From Parasphingorhabdus litoris DSM 22379 (lineage in GTDB: Bacteria; Pseudomonadota; Alphaproteobacteria; Sphingomonadales; Sphingomonadaceae): a DNA stretch of 64,000 nucleotides. Of the stretch, positions 26,534-35,818 are shown piece after piece. The position numbers and the translations under genes were made by a program. Location of the stretch: positions 2,418,001 through 2,482,000 of the forward strand of contig NZ_CP086727.1 of NCBI RefSeq assembly GCF_020906275.1, read 5' to 3'. A model generated the notes under the pieces. That model ran no database searches. It was given only the letters and a program-made list of their open reading frames with translations, and was not told where the DNA came from. Position 1 is the first letter of the stretch; every line of letters begins with the position of its first letter.

Positions 26534-27925
26534 TCATTCTTTGTCATGATAGGGGTTTTTAGGAGACCGGATAATCAACCGGACAGGCACACCGCCGAAA
26601 CCGAGTTCTCGCCTTATGCCGTTGATCAGATATCGCCGATAGCTCTCTGGCAGATCATCAACCCGCGTGCCAAAAATCACAAATGATGGCGGCCGCGTTT
26701 TGGCCTGTGTAATATAACGCAGCTTTATCCGTTTGCCGCCGGGTGCTGGCGGTGGATTATCTTCAATCGCATCTTCAAACCAACGGTTGAGCTTGCCGGT
26801 AGCAACCCGTTGCGACCAGACTCGGCGTGAGTTAAACGCTGCTTTCATGAGCTGATCTATACCCTTGCCGGTAAAAGCGGAAACCGCGATCAAAGGCACG
26901 TCTCGCACTTGCGCCAACCCATCATCCAGCGCCGCGCGAATACCATTGAACAACTTGCTGGGCCCTTCTGCCACGTCCCATTTATTAATCGCAATGACCA
27001 GGCAACGCCCTTCCTGAATGGCCTGGTCAGCAATCCGCAAATCCTGGGCTTCAAGCCCCTTGGTCGCATCGAGGAGCAGCACGACCACTTCAGCAAAATC
27101 AACCGCCCGCTTGGCGTCAGCGACCGACAATTTTTCAAGCTTGTCATTCACTTTTGCCCGCTTGCGCATACCTGCGGTGTCAATCAACCGGACTTTCCGA
27201 TCAGGCTCCACACCATCAAGCTTTTCATCTTCAGTCAGGGCGGCATCATGCCAGACCCACTCCACCGAGATACTGTCTCTCGTAATGCCAGCTTCTGGCC
27301 CGGTAATGAGACGATCTTCATCGAGCATTTTGTTGATCAGTGTTGATTTTCCGGCATTGGGACGACCAACAATCGCCAGTTTCAGCGGCGCACGTTCATC
27401 CGCTGCTTCATCTTGTGCAGCGGCTTCAAAGGCCTCAACATAAGGGCGCACAGCCTGAAAAAGGTCGGCAATACCGTCACCATGCTCTGCGCTGAGGGCA
27501 ATTGGATCACCAAAACCAAGAGAATAGCTTTCTAAAATGCCTGATTCAGCAGCCCTCCCTTCAGCCTTGTTCACCAGCAAGACAACAGGCGTCTTGGAAC
27601 CCCTTAGCCAACGCGCAATCTCTTCATCAAGCGGCGTCAGACCTGCACGGCCATCTATAACAAACAGCGCTAGCTCAGCTCCAGCAACGGCCATTTCGGT
27701 CTGTTGTCGCATCCGCCCGGGCAGGCTTTTGGCATCTTCATCCTCATAGCCAGCCGTATCGATGATATTGAATTCAAGCCCCAATAGATTGGCTACGCCT
27801 TCGCGGCGATCACGGGTCACGCCAGGACGATCATCCACCAGCGCCAGCTTCTTGCCGACAAGCCGGTTGAATAAGGTGGACTTACCAACATTGGGCCGCC
27901 CGATAATTGCGATATTGGGCAGCAT
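26534..27925 (-). CDS. der: Ribosome biogenesis GTPase Der (EngA)
   Basis: A 463-residue GTPase with two tandem G domains needed for 50S assembly. First P-loop GRPNVGKST (about residues 8-16), second GRPNAGKST (about 190), with NKAEG and NKWD specificity motifs and a carboxy-terminal KH-like domain. I start at ATG 27925 (MLPNIAIIGRPNV); the frame extends upstream into the bamB end without plausible sequence. It is the distal gene of the yfgM-bamB-der series found in many proteobacteria. Confidence 0.97.
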   Translation of the reverse strand: MLPNIAIIGRPNVGKSTLFNRLVGKKLALVDDRPGVTRDRREGVANLLGLEFNIIDTAGYEDEDAKSLPGRMRQQTEMAVAGAELALFVIDGRAGLTPLDEEIARWLRGSKTPVVLLVNKAEGRAAESGILESYSLGFGDPIALSAEHGDGIADLFQAVRPYVEAFEAAAQDEAADERAPLKLAIVGRPNAGKSTLINKMLDEDRLITGPEAGITRDSISVEWVWHDAALTEDEKLDGVEPDRKVRLIDTAGMRKRAKVNDKLEKLSVADAKRAVDFAEVVVLLLDATKGLEAQDLRIADQAIQEGRCLVIAINKWDVAEGPSKLFNGIRAALDDGLAQVRDVPLIAVSAFTGKGIDQLMKAAFNSRRVWSQRVATGKLNRWFEDAIEDNPPPAPGGKRIKLRYITQAKTRPPSFVIFGTRVDDLPESYRRYLINGIRRELGFGGVPVRLIIRSPKNPYHDKE

Positions 27926-27953
27926 GTGGCTATTCCCGTTCCTTACTAATATC

Positions 27954-29300
27954 CTATCGGAACGCAGATATGCGGCCGCTATTGTCCAGTATATAGAGCA
28001 TCTCACCCGCCACAACCGGGGGCAGTGATACACCCTGCTTCACGTCGAACAGGGTCGTGCTGCTTCCCTCACCAAGAGAGACGGACACAACCTCACCTTC
28101 GGTACTGGCCACTATCAACCGATTACCTGCGAGCACTGGTCCCGTCCAATTGATCGGGTTTTTCTTCTTTTCTTCGTTGCGGAAAGACGCCAACTGGCTG
28201 ATCCAACGCACTTTTCCGGTTGGCCGAGCGATACAAAGCAGCTTTGCATCATCGGTAAGCACAAACACCCACTCTCCGGCAACGACTGGTGTGGCGATGC
28301 CCGCTATATTCAATTCCCAAATACGCTGGCCGGTAACCAGCTCATAAGCAGCCATCCGGCCGCCCTGCCCTAAAGCAAATACACGGCCTCGGTCGATTAC
28401 CGGATCAGCGTCAATGTCTGACAGGGTTGCAACCGATGTAGATATACTGGTCCGTGCCAATGCATCGTTCCACAGATTACGGCCATTTTCATAGCGATAG
28501 GCCGTAAGCTCACCGGATGAATAGCCCGCGATAACGGTTCCCTGCGCCGCTGCCGGGGCCGCCACGCCAAAAATACCAGCCAGACCGACTGTTCCCGCTT
28601 CATTCCATTGCACCGATCCATCACTTTGGCTCAGGGCGTAGATCTGGTTGTCCTGGGTCATGACATAAACATTGCCATTGGAAACTGTTGGCGCTCCACG
28701 CAAAGGACCTGCTGGTCGCACTTTCCAAGCCTGACTGCCATCCGCTGCATTCAGCGCAACAACATCTCCAACGCCATTAGTCGCGTAAACCATTGTTCCT
28801 TGCGCGCTAACACCGCCGCCGAAACGTGATGGTTTACCATCGCTTTGTACTTCAATCTGAGTGGACCAACTTTTGGCGCCCGTCTTCGCATCAAAAGCAT
28901 GAACGGTCGCCTGCGTATCGACAACATAGAGCCGTCCGCCTGCCACGACTGGAGCGGCGGCCAGCCGCTCGCGCTTCGTTGTTCCGCTAATATCTGCGGT
29001 CCAAACACGGGTCGATGCCGATCCTAAGGCCACATGCCCGACCGATTTCCCTGCATTGCCGCCGGATTGTGCCCAGTCCGCATTGGCTCGTGGAGCCGGT
29101 ACTATAACCTGAATCCCGGCAAGAGCGGGATCCACGGCTGCACCGCTTTCACCGGTTAAGATATTCGTGCGCTTGCCCAATGTTGGCGTGGCCTTTTCAT
29201 TATCGCCGCCGCCACCCAGTACTGAGCAACCGGACAAAACAGAAACAGTCAACAAGCCCGCAACAATTTTCACGAAACTCTTGTTTTTAGACGAAATCAT
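27954..29300 (-). CDS. bamB: Outer membrane assembly lipoprotein BamB-like (PQQ-like propeller)
   Basis: A 448-residue lipoprotein: signal peptide with lipobox LSGC (Cys near residue 25), then an eight-bladed propeller of repeated PQQ-like units (for example ARVWTADISG, GRLYVVDTQATVHAFDAKTG, VYVMTQDNQIYALSQSDG). BamB supports the BAM complex that inserts outer-membrane beta-barrels. It starts one base inside the yfgM-like stop. Position between a YfgM-like gene and der is the classic arrangement and strengthens the call over a generic PQQ-repeat protein. Confidence 0.9.
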   Translation of the reverse strand: MISSKNKSFVKIVAGLLTVSVLSGCSVLGGGGDNEKATPTLGKRTNILTGESGAAVDPALAGIQVIVPAPRANADWAQSGGNAGKSVGHVALGSASTRVWTADISGTTKRERLAAAPVVAGGRLYVVDTQATVHAFDAKTGAKSWSTQIEVQSDGKPSRFGGGVSAQGTMVYATNGVGDVVALNAADGSQAWKVRPAGPLRGAPTVSNGNVYVMTQDNQIYALSQSDGSVQWNEAGTVGLAGIFGVAAPAAAQGTVIAGYSSGELTAYRYENGRNLWNDALARTSISTSVATLSDIDADPVIDRGRVFALGQGGRMAAYELVTGQRIWELNIAGIATPVVAGEWVFVLTDDAKLLCIARPTGKVRWISQLASFRNEEKKKNPINWTGPVLAGNRLIVASTEGEVVSVSLGEGSSTTLFDVKQGVSLPPVVAGEMLYILDNSGRISAFR

Positions 29301-30085
29301 TACTCTGATTCTCCCTCACTGACCGCGGAGGCAGGTGCATCGGCAGCCGTCGCGGTAGCATTAATTTCTCCGTCAGTATCCAGTTCGACGGCATCGATTC
29401 CCTGTACTCCCGCCATCTGTAAAGCGCGGGATCGAATGGTTGGCGGCACGGAATCGTCCTTTGCCAGCTGCGCAAATAGCGGCCCGGCCAGATCTGCTTT
29501 ATCCTGGTTCAGGTAAGAGAGTGCCACCATTTCACCGGCACTACCGAACCAAGCGTTGCCAGGCACAGCAAGAGGCTTCAATCGATCAATGACCTCTTGC
29601 GGTTTCAACGTGTCGAACTCTGCTGTCGTCTGACGAATGAGCGCCAGATCCCGAAAGGGTTGCGGTAGATCAGTATCCGAAGCAATGGCCTGATAGCCCG
29701 CAATAGCGGCTTCGGCATCTTGCTTTTCTAGCGCTATATTCGCCTGCATCAGTTTTGCCGCAGCCTGATAGCCTTTCTGATTGGCGTCTTTTAGCGATTC
29801 CAATGCTGTGGAAGCGCCATCCAGATTGTTCCGCTTCACACTGTCGATCGCGGCAACATATTCTTCACTGCGCACGCCAGCATCTTCTTCAAGGCTGTTA
29901 TTATAAAATATCCATCCGGCCAGTGATGCCAATCCAACAACAACCGCCAATCCAATCCAGACACCGTAACGACGACCAAAATTCTTCAGGTCATCCTCCC
30001 GCACGGCATCATCAACCTCGCGCATGAACACTTGTTCTTGACGATCTGTCTGTTCTTCTGGCTTGTTTTTATCGTCTTTGGCCAA
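29300..30085 (-). CDS. YfgM-like membrane-anchored TPR protein
   Basis: A 261-residue protein with one membrane segment (GVWIGLAVVVGLASLAGWIF, about residues 42-61) and a periplasmic tetratricopeptide-like domain, matching the YfgM/UPF0070 family. YfgM associates with the translocon chaperone PpiD. The start is TTG 30085: AAGGAGG precedes it with a five-base spacer, whereas the upstream in-frame codons overlap this ribosome binding site. The carboxy end is an Ala/Ser/Glu-rich tail. It overlaps bamB by one base. Confidence 0.88.
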   Translation of the reverse strand: MAKDDKNKPEEQTDRQEQVFMREVDDAVREDDLKNFGRRYGVWIGLAVVVGLASLAGWIFYNNSLEEDAGVRSEEYVAAIDSVKRNNLDGASTALESLKDANQKGYQAAAKLMQANIALEKQDAEAAIAGYQAIASDTDLPQPFRDLALIRQTTAEFDTLKPQEVIDRLKPLAVPGNAWFGSAGEMVALSYLNQDKADLAGPLFAQLAKDDSVPPTIRSRALQMAGVQGIDAVELDTDGEINATATAADAPASAVSEGESE

Positions 30086-30237
30086 TCTGGCCTCCTTCAA
30101 ATATGCACGTGTTCGGGATCATGAATGTTGGCCCCAAAGATTCATTGATTGTCCTTTACCGATCGTATCTGAAAAGTCCAAGTATATCGTCCATTTCCAG
30201 ATGCTGAACAGTTGGTTATTTTTGCGGAGTGAAAGGG

Positions 30238-31110
30238 CTATTTTTTTGGCTGGTAAAGTTGCTCTGGTCCAGGAAAACTGCGACTGCGAACCTCTTCTGC
30301 ATAGCTGGCAACCGCTTGTTCAATATTTTCCGAAATATTGTAATAGCGTTTCACAAACCTAGCGGTGCGTTCAAACATGCCCAACATGTCTTCGGTTACC
30401 AAAACTTGGCCATCACATTGAGCTGATGCACCAATTCCGATTACCGGAACATCCACGCTTTTGGTGACGGCAATGGCAATCGGTTCCAACACACCTTCGG
30501 CAACCATTGCAAAAGCGCCAGCGTCCGCCACGGCTTTGGCATCGGCAAGAATCTTTTCATGTTCCTCCTGACTACGCCCCCGCGCAGCATAACCGCCCAG
30601 CGCATTAACAGCCTGCGGTGTCAATCCGATATGTGCCATAACCGGGATACCGCGCTGCGACAGGAAGGAAATGGTAGAGGCCATCGACTGACCACCTTCC
30701 AATTTCACGGCTGCACATCCGGTTTCCGCCATGATCCTGCTCGCGGATTCAAACGCTTGCTCCGGCGACTTTTCGTAGGACCCAAAGGGCATATCGACAA
30801 TAACCAGACTGTGATAGCTGCCCCGCACAACCGCAGCCCCGTGGTTACACATCATATCGAGTGTGACCGGCAATGTAGAAGGCAGTCCATATATGACTTG
30901 CCCCAGTGAATCGCCGACCAGAAGCATATCACAATGCGCATCCAGCAATTGCGCCGTCCGAGCCGTATAGGCGGTCAGCATGACCAGAGGCTCTTCGGTT
31001 TTGCCTTCAAATTTGCGGCGTTGAATGACCGGAACCGTCAACCTTTTCAAAGGCTTTGGCGTTGGATTCGCCCGGCTGGTCGACGTGTCGAGTGTGAATG
31101 TTGTAGACAT
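30238..31110 (-). CDS. panB: 3-methyl-2-oxobutanoate hydroxymethyltransferase
   Basis: A 290-residue enzyme of pantothenate synthesis that adds a hydroxymethyl group from methylene-THF to alpha-ketoisovalerate. Motifs seen: [29 protein letters not shown] with metal-binding Asp, VKLEGGQ, and [10 protein letters not shown]. It is alone; panC is not in the window. 137 bases of non-coding DNA separate it from the yfgM-like gene. Confidence 0.96.
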   Translation of the reverse strand: MSTTFTLDTSTSRANPTPKPLKRLTVPVIQRRKFEGKTEEPLVMLTAYTARTAQLLDAHCDMLLVGDSLGQVIYGLPSTLPVTLDMMCNHGAAVVRGSYHSLVIVDMPFGSYEKSPEQAFESASRIMAETGCAAVKLEGGQSMASTISFLSQRGIPVMAHIGLTPQAVNALGGYAARGRSQEEHEKILADAKAVADAGAFAMVAEGVLEPIAIAVTKSVDVPVIGIGASAQCDGQVLVTEDMLGMFERTARFVKRYYNISENIEQAVASYAEEVRSRSFPGPEQLYQPKK

Positions 31111-31233
31111 GACGGATTACATAACTCCCACAATGCAATAAGGCCAGCGTTGCGTTTATTCAGAAAATGCGGCATCAACTAGGCGTCTCACGACTCACCT
31201 TCACATTTTATCTCCAGATCATTGGAATTCTCT

Positions 31234-32460
31234 ATGACATCGGCCCGAAAGCCGCAGTCCATATTGCTGTTCGTCGCGTTCATTGTATTTATCGACATGT
31301 TGGGTATCGGTTTGATCCTACCGGTCATGCCATCTTTGATCACCGGATTAACTGGTGCATCAATTGATCGGGCAGCCGAAATTGGCGGTTGGCTGCTTTT
31401 CGCCTATGCGATGATGCAGTTCTTATTTGCTCCTGTCATAGGTGGTTTGAGTGATCGGTTCGGTCGGCGGCCGGTTTTGCTCACAACATTGTTTTTGCTA
31501 GGACTTGATTACGCAATCATGGCCTGGGCGCCCGATCTTATTTGGCTCTTCATCGGTCGAATCATATCCGGCATCATGGGCGCAAGCTGGGCGGCTGCAA
31601 ACAGCTGCGTGGCAGATGTAGCAAAGCCGGAAGAACGCGGCAGGTTTTTCGGGATTTTGGGCGGCGCAGGCGCGTTCGGCTTCGTAATCGGCCCCGGTCT
31701 TGGAGGCATATTGGGCGAATATGGTGACCGCTTGCCGTTTATTGCGGCATCTGTTTTGGCTTTTATCGGAACCGCCATTGGCATCGTTATCCTGAAAGAA
31801 ACACTACCACCGGAAAAACGCAGAAGCTTCTCATTGGCCCGTGCAAATCCGCTGGGTAGCGTGATGCAAATGTCCAAAACACCTCTCGTGATTGGTTTTC
31901 TGTCAACGATATTCGTCTTGCAACTGGCCGCTCAGGCACAAATTGCGGTCTGGGCCTATTGGCTGATTGAGCGATTTGACTGGAGCAAGTTTCAAATTGG
32001 ATTCAGCGTAGCAATTTTCGGAATTTTGCTAGCACTTGTCCAGGGTGTTTTAACGGGACCAGTGATTGCTCGCTTTGGCGAGAAACGAACGGCCCTGATC
32101 AGCCTTATGTTCGGGATGCCTGCTTATCTTTGTTTCGCTTTCGCACCATCTAGCGGCTTCGTCTATCTTGGCATCGTAATCGGGGCAGCTAGCGGCTTTG
32201 CCTTTCCAGCCATGCAGCAAATGATGAGTCGGCGCATAGATGAGGATGCGCAAGGCGAGTTGCAGGGCGCGATAGCAAGTATGATCAGCCTGACCTCGAT
32301 TTTCGGCCCTGTAATGATGACGGGCATATTTGGAGCCTATGCGGACAAACAGGGATATTATTTTCCTGGTGCTCCGTTTGTCGTTGGAACGTTTTTGATG
32401 GCTGTATCAGTAGCCATCTATGCGACTACGGTTCGGCGATATTATTCCGCAACAAATTGA
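31234..32460 (+). CDS. MFS transporter, TetA-like (DHA1 drug:H+ antiporter)
   Basis: A 408-residue permease with 12 predicted membrane segments. The motif A loop GGLSDRFGRRPVLL between helices 2 and 3 and the opening DMLGIGLILPVMPSLI are those of the TCR/Tet group of the DHA1 antiporters. Many chromosomal relatives are not true tetracycline pumps, so the substrate is open. ATG 31234 is used; there is a TTG four codons earlier. Its last 19 bases overlap the convergent GDPD gene. No TetR regulator is adjacent. Confidence 0.9.
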   Translation: MTSARKPQSILLFVAFIVFIDMLGIGLILPVMPSLITGLTGASIDRAAEIGGWLLFAYAMMQFLFAPVIGGLSDRFGRRPVLLTTLFLLGLDYAIMAWAPDLIWLFIGRIISGIMGASWAAANSCVADVAKPEERGRFFGILGGAGAFGFVIGPGLGGILGEYGDRLPFIAASVLAFIGTAIGIVILKETLPPEKRRSFSLARANPLGSVMQMSKTPLVIGFLSTIFVLQLAAQAQIAVWAYWLIERFDWSKFQIGFSVAIFGILLALVQGVLTGPVIARFGEKRTALISLMFGMPAYLCFAFAPSSGFVYLGIVIGAASGFAFPAMQQMMSRRIDEDAQGELQGAIASMISLTSIFGPVMMTGIFGAYADKQGYYFPGAPFVVGTFLMAVSVAIYATTVRRYYSATN

Positions 32461-33545
32461 TCCACCGCAAGAACCGCCTCTCGAGGATTGTCGCTAAACA
32501 GTCCGTCAATTCCAGTCGCCAAAAAGGCCTTGATTTCCGCCTTCACATCGCCATGTGCAGATGCTGTGCGACTGCCTTGATACTCGGTCGGCAAAAACAC
32601 ATTCTCAATACGGAATGTCCATGGATGTACCACAAGGCCAGCTTTGTGGGCATCGGCAACCAGACTGGTTGGTTTTTTCAGCCCGCCTTGGTCATCGCGT
32701 CCGATGATTAAATTCTTGGATGGTCCAATACCATCTGCATATTCGGATATCTCAGCCAGTCCGGTCGCTGTCACCATATCTGCATAGCGAACTTCAGGTA
32801 AATCCGGCGGGCCGCCTTGATCTGCGACCAATTGAACCAAGCGAATGTCGGTTTTGGCATTGAGCTCCCGCAAGTTCCCGACTTCGAAAGACTGGATGAA
32901 AACCGGATCCTCGGCGCCATCAAACCCATATTTCTCGAGCAAAGCCAGCATCGGTTTTTCGTGCGCAAGACCAATAGATGCGAAGTAAGACGGATGCTTG
33001 GTCTCGGGATAAACACCGATGCGTTCACCCGTTTTTTCTTGATGCGCCTTGAGCAGTTGCAGCACCTCTTCGAAAGTCGGAATTGCAAACTGCCCGTCAT
33101 ATGGCGTATTTTGAGGCCTTACGTCGGGCAACCGTTCTTTTGCTCGCAGGGTCTTCAATTCCGCCAGCGTAAAGTCTTCTGTAAACCACCCAGTATATTC
33201 ACGCCCGTCGATCGTCTTCGTTGTCTTGCGATCTGCAAATTCGGGTTTGTCAGCAATGTTGGTTGTACCGCTAATTTCGTTTTCATGACGAGCCACCAGC
33301 ACGCCGTCTTTAGTCAATACCAGATCCGGTTCGATAAACTCCGCGCCATAGTCAATTCCACGCTGATAAGCCTCCAGCGTGTGCTCAATCAGGTTCCCAC
33401 TGGCCCCACGATGCGCGATAACAATTGGCGGATCACCGGACAGCGTGGCAGCGGTTTTCAGAGGCATTTCAATATTCTCCGGCTGGGCACTGCATGCACT
33501 AGCTATAAGCAATATGGAAAAAGTCGAAAGAGCATGCCTGAACAT
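32442..33545 (-). CDS. Glycerophosphodiester phosphodiesterase lipoprotein (GlpQ-like)
   Basis: A 367-residue exported GDPD: a signal peptide with lipobox-like SACS ends near residue 18, then the catalytic start VIAHRGASGNLIEHT and FIEPDLVLTKDGVLVARHENE holding the His, Arg, Glu and Asp of the active site. It would hydrolyse glycerophosphodiesters in the periplasm to supply glycerol phosphate. The start overlaps the DUF427 stop by one base (TGATG). The 3' end overlaps the MFS gene on the opposite strand. Confidence 0.9.
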   Translation of the reverse strand: MFRHALSTFSILLIASACSAQPENIEMPLKTAATLSGDPPIVIAHRGASGNLIEHTLEAYQRGIDYGAEFIEPDLVLTKDGVLVARHENEISGTTNIADKPEFADRKTTKTIDGREYTGWFTEDFTLAELKTLRAKERLPDVRPQNTPYDGQFAIPTFEEVLQLLKAHQEKTGERIGVYPETKHPSYFASIGLAHEKPMLALLEKYGFDGAEDPVFIQSFEVGNLRELNAKTDIRLVQLVADQGGPPDLPEVRYADMVTATGLAEISEYADGIGPSKNLIIGRDDQGGLKKPTSLVADAHKAGLVVHPWTFRIENVFLPTEYQGSRTASAHGDVKAEIKAFLATGIDGLFSDNPREAVLAVDQFVAE

Positions 33546-33829
33546 CAATCTGACACTTCCACACCATTCCAAAAAGCGATCCGATCCTTGATTTCCTGAG
33601 CCGCATTTTTTGGGTCTGGATAATACCATGCCGCGTCCGCATTGGTCGCTCCATCAACCACGATGGTATGGTAGGAGGCCGTGCCCTTCCAAGGGCAGAA
33701 TGTTGTTTTGTCGCTGTTGGTCAGGACATCAGTTTTTACGGCGTTGCGCGGAAAATAATGATTGCCCTCGACGACAACGGTGTCGTTGCTTTCTGCTATG
33801 ACTGCGCCGTTCCATTTTGCCGTAACCAT
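33545..33829 (-). CDS. DUF427 family protein
   Basis: A 94-residue cytoplasmic protein. The core TTFCPWKGTASYHTIVVDG and the closing AAWYYPDPKNAAQEI pattern identify DUF427. Function unknown; the fold is a beta-barrel-like single domain. ATG 33829 has GGAG about ten bases upstream. It starts inside the 3' end of the membrane hydrolase gene (34-base overlap) and is coupled to the GDPD gene. Confidence 0.88.
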   Translation of the reverse strand: MVTAKWNGAVIAESNDTVVVEGNHYFPRNAVKTDVLTNSDKTTFCPWKGTASYHTIVVDGATNADAAWYYPDPKNAAQEIKDRIAFWNGVEVSD

Positions 33830-34350
33830 CTTGCTCTCCAGTTTTTCAGGCCAAGGATCATTGCGACCAATACGGCCAAAGGTATCCATATCCATATAGC
33901 TTCCGATTGTAACACTTTCATGCCACGAGTAGATAGAAAATCTGATATGCCAATGGGAGAGACGGCTACAGGCGTGAAGGGTGCAAAATGTCGGGCTTCA
34001 TCCCACGGCCAAAACAGCGCCGTCCCTAATCCACCGTTAGTCAGCGTATCGAGCAAACCATGTGAAGCCATGGAAGCAAATAGGAACAAGCCGACCAATA
34101 GATAGCGATCCGGTCGGATCAACGCCGTTGCGAGCAAAGCCGCGATCGCTGCAAACAGAAGAGAATGACTCGCTCCCCGGTGGCCCCAACTATCAGCATA
34201 ATCTATGCCCAGGCCAAATCCGATTACATCAGCATCTGGCAGCATGGAAAAAGCTATTCCAGTAACGATCACCGGGACTGATAATCGACTACGCCCCAGC
34301 AGCAATGCTCCGGCGATCGGGATCGCGGCATGGGACATGATAGTCGGCAT
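33796..34350 (-). CDS. YdjM-like membrane-bound metal-dependent hydrolase (DUF457)
   Basis: A 184-residue protein with about five membrane segments and the spaced metal-binding residues of the YdjM/LexA-binding hydrolase family: MSHAAIPI near the start, LPDADVIGF, WGHRGASHSLLF and ASHGLLDTLT. The amino-terminal MPTI may be an extension, since MSHAAIP four codons later is an equally good start. Function is unproven in this family. Confidence 0.87.
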   Translation of the reverse strand: MPTIMSHAAIPIAGALLLGRSRLSVPVIVTGIAFSMLPDADVIGFGLGIDYADSWGHRGASHSLLFAAIAALLATALIRPDRYLLVGLFLFASMASHGLLDTLTNGGLGTALFWPWDEARHFAPFTPVAVSPIGISDFLSTRGMKVLQSEAIWIWIPLAVLVAMILGLKNWRARWLRQNGTAQS

Positions 34351-34718
34351 TAACTGTTGCGTGCTTCCAGGCCAGCTGCCTCATAATCCGATGCCTTGAA
34401 ACCAACAACCAGCTCATCGCCATGCTCCAGCACGGGGCGTTTGATCATGCTGGGATTCTCCTGCATCAGCATAATTGCGCTATTCTCGTCGATATTTTCC
34501 TTCATCATGTCCGGCAGTTTTTTAAAGGTTGTACCGCGCTTGTTCAGCAACGGCTCCCAGCCCACCTGCATCACCCAAAGTTCCAGCTTGTCTTTTGTAA
34601 TGCCGGATTTTTTATAATCATGAAAAACGTAGTTGATGCCGTTTTTCTCCATCCAATTGCGCGCTTTTTTTATCGTGTCGCAGTTGGAAATTCCGTACAT
34701 TTTTGTTTCATTGGCCAT
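34350..34718 (-). CDS. ArsC/Spx-family thioredoxin-fold protein (YffB-like)
   Basis: A 122-residue protein with the ArsC-family fold. The conserved Cys is in YGISNCDTIKKARNWM, typical of the Spx/MgsR/YffB group, with the Arg of MIKRPVLEHG in the loop that in ArsC stabilises the thiolate. It lacks the extra residues of a true arsenate reductase and has no ars genes nearby, so a glutathione-dependent thiol reductase role is more likely. ATG 34718 begins the recognised domain. Confidence 0.87.
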   Translation of the reverse strand: MANETKMYGISNCDTIKKARNWMEKNGINYVFHDYKKSGITKDKLELWVMQVGWEPLLNKRGTTFKKLPDMMKENIDENSAIMLMQENPSMIKRPVLEHGDELVVGFKASDYEAAGLEARNS

Positions 34719-34822
34719 GACAATAATCTTCCTGTTTTTATCCGATTGCTCGACCAGAAGGGGAGCAATGCTTTCTGGAACCGAATTAGACAGAAATACC
34801 CATCGCGCAAGAGTCAATCGCC

Positions 34823-35329
34823 TCAACCTTGCCCTGTATCCTTCTCGTCGCCTGCAACGGCGATATCAAAATGCAGGACATCTGCGCGGGTGCCCAGACC
34901 GGAATAGAGGGCAATGGCGGGATCATCGCCGTGATCCGCTTGAACAAACACCACCCATGCGCCCCGATTGGCTGCGATTTCACGGACTGCATTGATCAGC
35001 TGAGTCGCAATATGCTTCCGGCGATGGTTTTCCAACACGGCGAGATCATAGATATAGATTTCGGAGCGTTCCTGCTCGAGCTTTTCCATTTCATAGGCGG
35101 CAAGACCACCGACCACCTCACCATCGACAAGCGCCACCAGAGCGATGAAATGCTGCCGGGTCAGCAGTTTTTTGAGATAGACGTCGCTCGATGCGCTGGC
35201 ATCATAGGTTGTTTCATCTTCAAAGGCCGTGCCGAAAACATTCAGCAAAGCGCGGGCAAGCCCTATGTCCGTTTGGGAAAGCTGCTGGATGGTGGCTAGC
35301 AAAGGATCAGTGCTCATGCCATGGTCCAT
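34823..35329 (-). CDS. AAC(3)-I family aminoglycoside N-acetyltransferase-like GNAT
   Basis: A protein of about 168 residues matching the AAC(3)-I group of GNAT enzymes, which acetylate the 3-amino group of gentamicin-type aminoglycosides. The matching core is RSEIYIYDLAV, HRRKHIATQLI and VQADHGDDPAIALY, then VLHFDI. Start is uncertain among ATG 35329, ATG 35317 and TTG 35389. It lies in a chromosomal run with a second GNAT gene and no integron or mobile element, so it may be an intrinsic ancestor rather than an acquired resistance gene. Confidence 0.85.
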   Translation of the reverse strand: MDHGMSTDPLLATIQQLSQTDIGLARALLNVFGTAFEDETTYDASASSDVYLKKLLTRQHFIALVALVDGEVVGGLAAYEMEKLEQERSEIYIYDLAVLENHRRKHIATQLINAVREIAANRGAWVVFVQADHGDDPAIALYSGLGTRADVLHFDIAVAGDEKDTGQG

Positions 35330-35395
35330 AGCATAGGTGCGGTCGTCACCAAATGAGGCAGGCTCGCCGTCCTCGCCGCCCAACGTCAACGATCA

Positions 35396-35818
35396 TCATT
35401 CCAGCCTTCGGCCAATGGTCACGACCGGCTGTACTTCATATCCCAGCGCTTCATAGAATCCGATGGCCTGCTCATTATCCTCACGCACCATCAGCTGGAT
35501 TTTCGGGGCATCGCGTTCACGCAGCCATATTTCGGCCGCTTCCATCATGTCACGCCCCAGACCCTGCATACGGGCGTCTGGCGACACACCGAGATAATAG
35601 ACCCAGCCGCGATGACCGTCATAGCCCACCATGACTGTCGCCAGGAGATTACCGCCCTTTTCAAGGCACAGGATATCGGCGGATGCGTCGTTCACGGCGC
35701 GCCGGAAATCCGCCGCGGCATCATTCCATGGGCGTGTGAGCCCGCAGACCCGCCATAATGCCACCACCGCATCACCGTCATCCAGGTTCGCGCACCGCAA
35801 GGCCGAGTCGCTGTTCAC
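35396..35818 (-). CDS. GNAT acetyltransferase (YpeA-like)
   Basis: A 140-residue GNAT enzyme. The acetyl-CoA-binding motif is GVSPDARMQGLGRDMM and the later MVREDNEQAIGFYEALGYE is the motif B segment. It matches the YpeA type. Start is GTG 35818, overlapping the upstream endonuclease stop by four bases (GTGA), which implies coupling. Substrate unknown. Confidence 0.88.
   Translation of the reverse strand: MNSDSALRCANLDDGDAVVALWRVCGLTRPWNDAAADFRRAVNDASADILCLEKGGNLLATVMVGYDGHRGWVYYLGVSPDARMQGLGRDMMEAAEIWLRERDAPKIQLMVREDNEQAIGFYEALGYEVQPVVTIGRRLE

Noticed and set aside
31234..32460. Tetracycline resistance determinant
   Set aside because: The pump belongs to the TetA-like group, but there is no adjacent TetR and many native members of this group have other substrates.
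34823..35818. Resistance integron or genomic island around the AAC(3)-I-like gene
   Set aside because: No attC site, integrase, transposase or composition shift; neighbours are ordinary and tightly overlapped.
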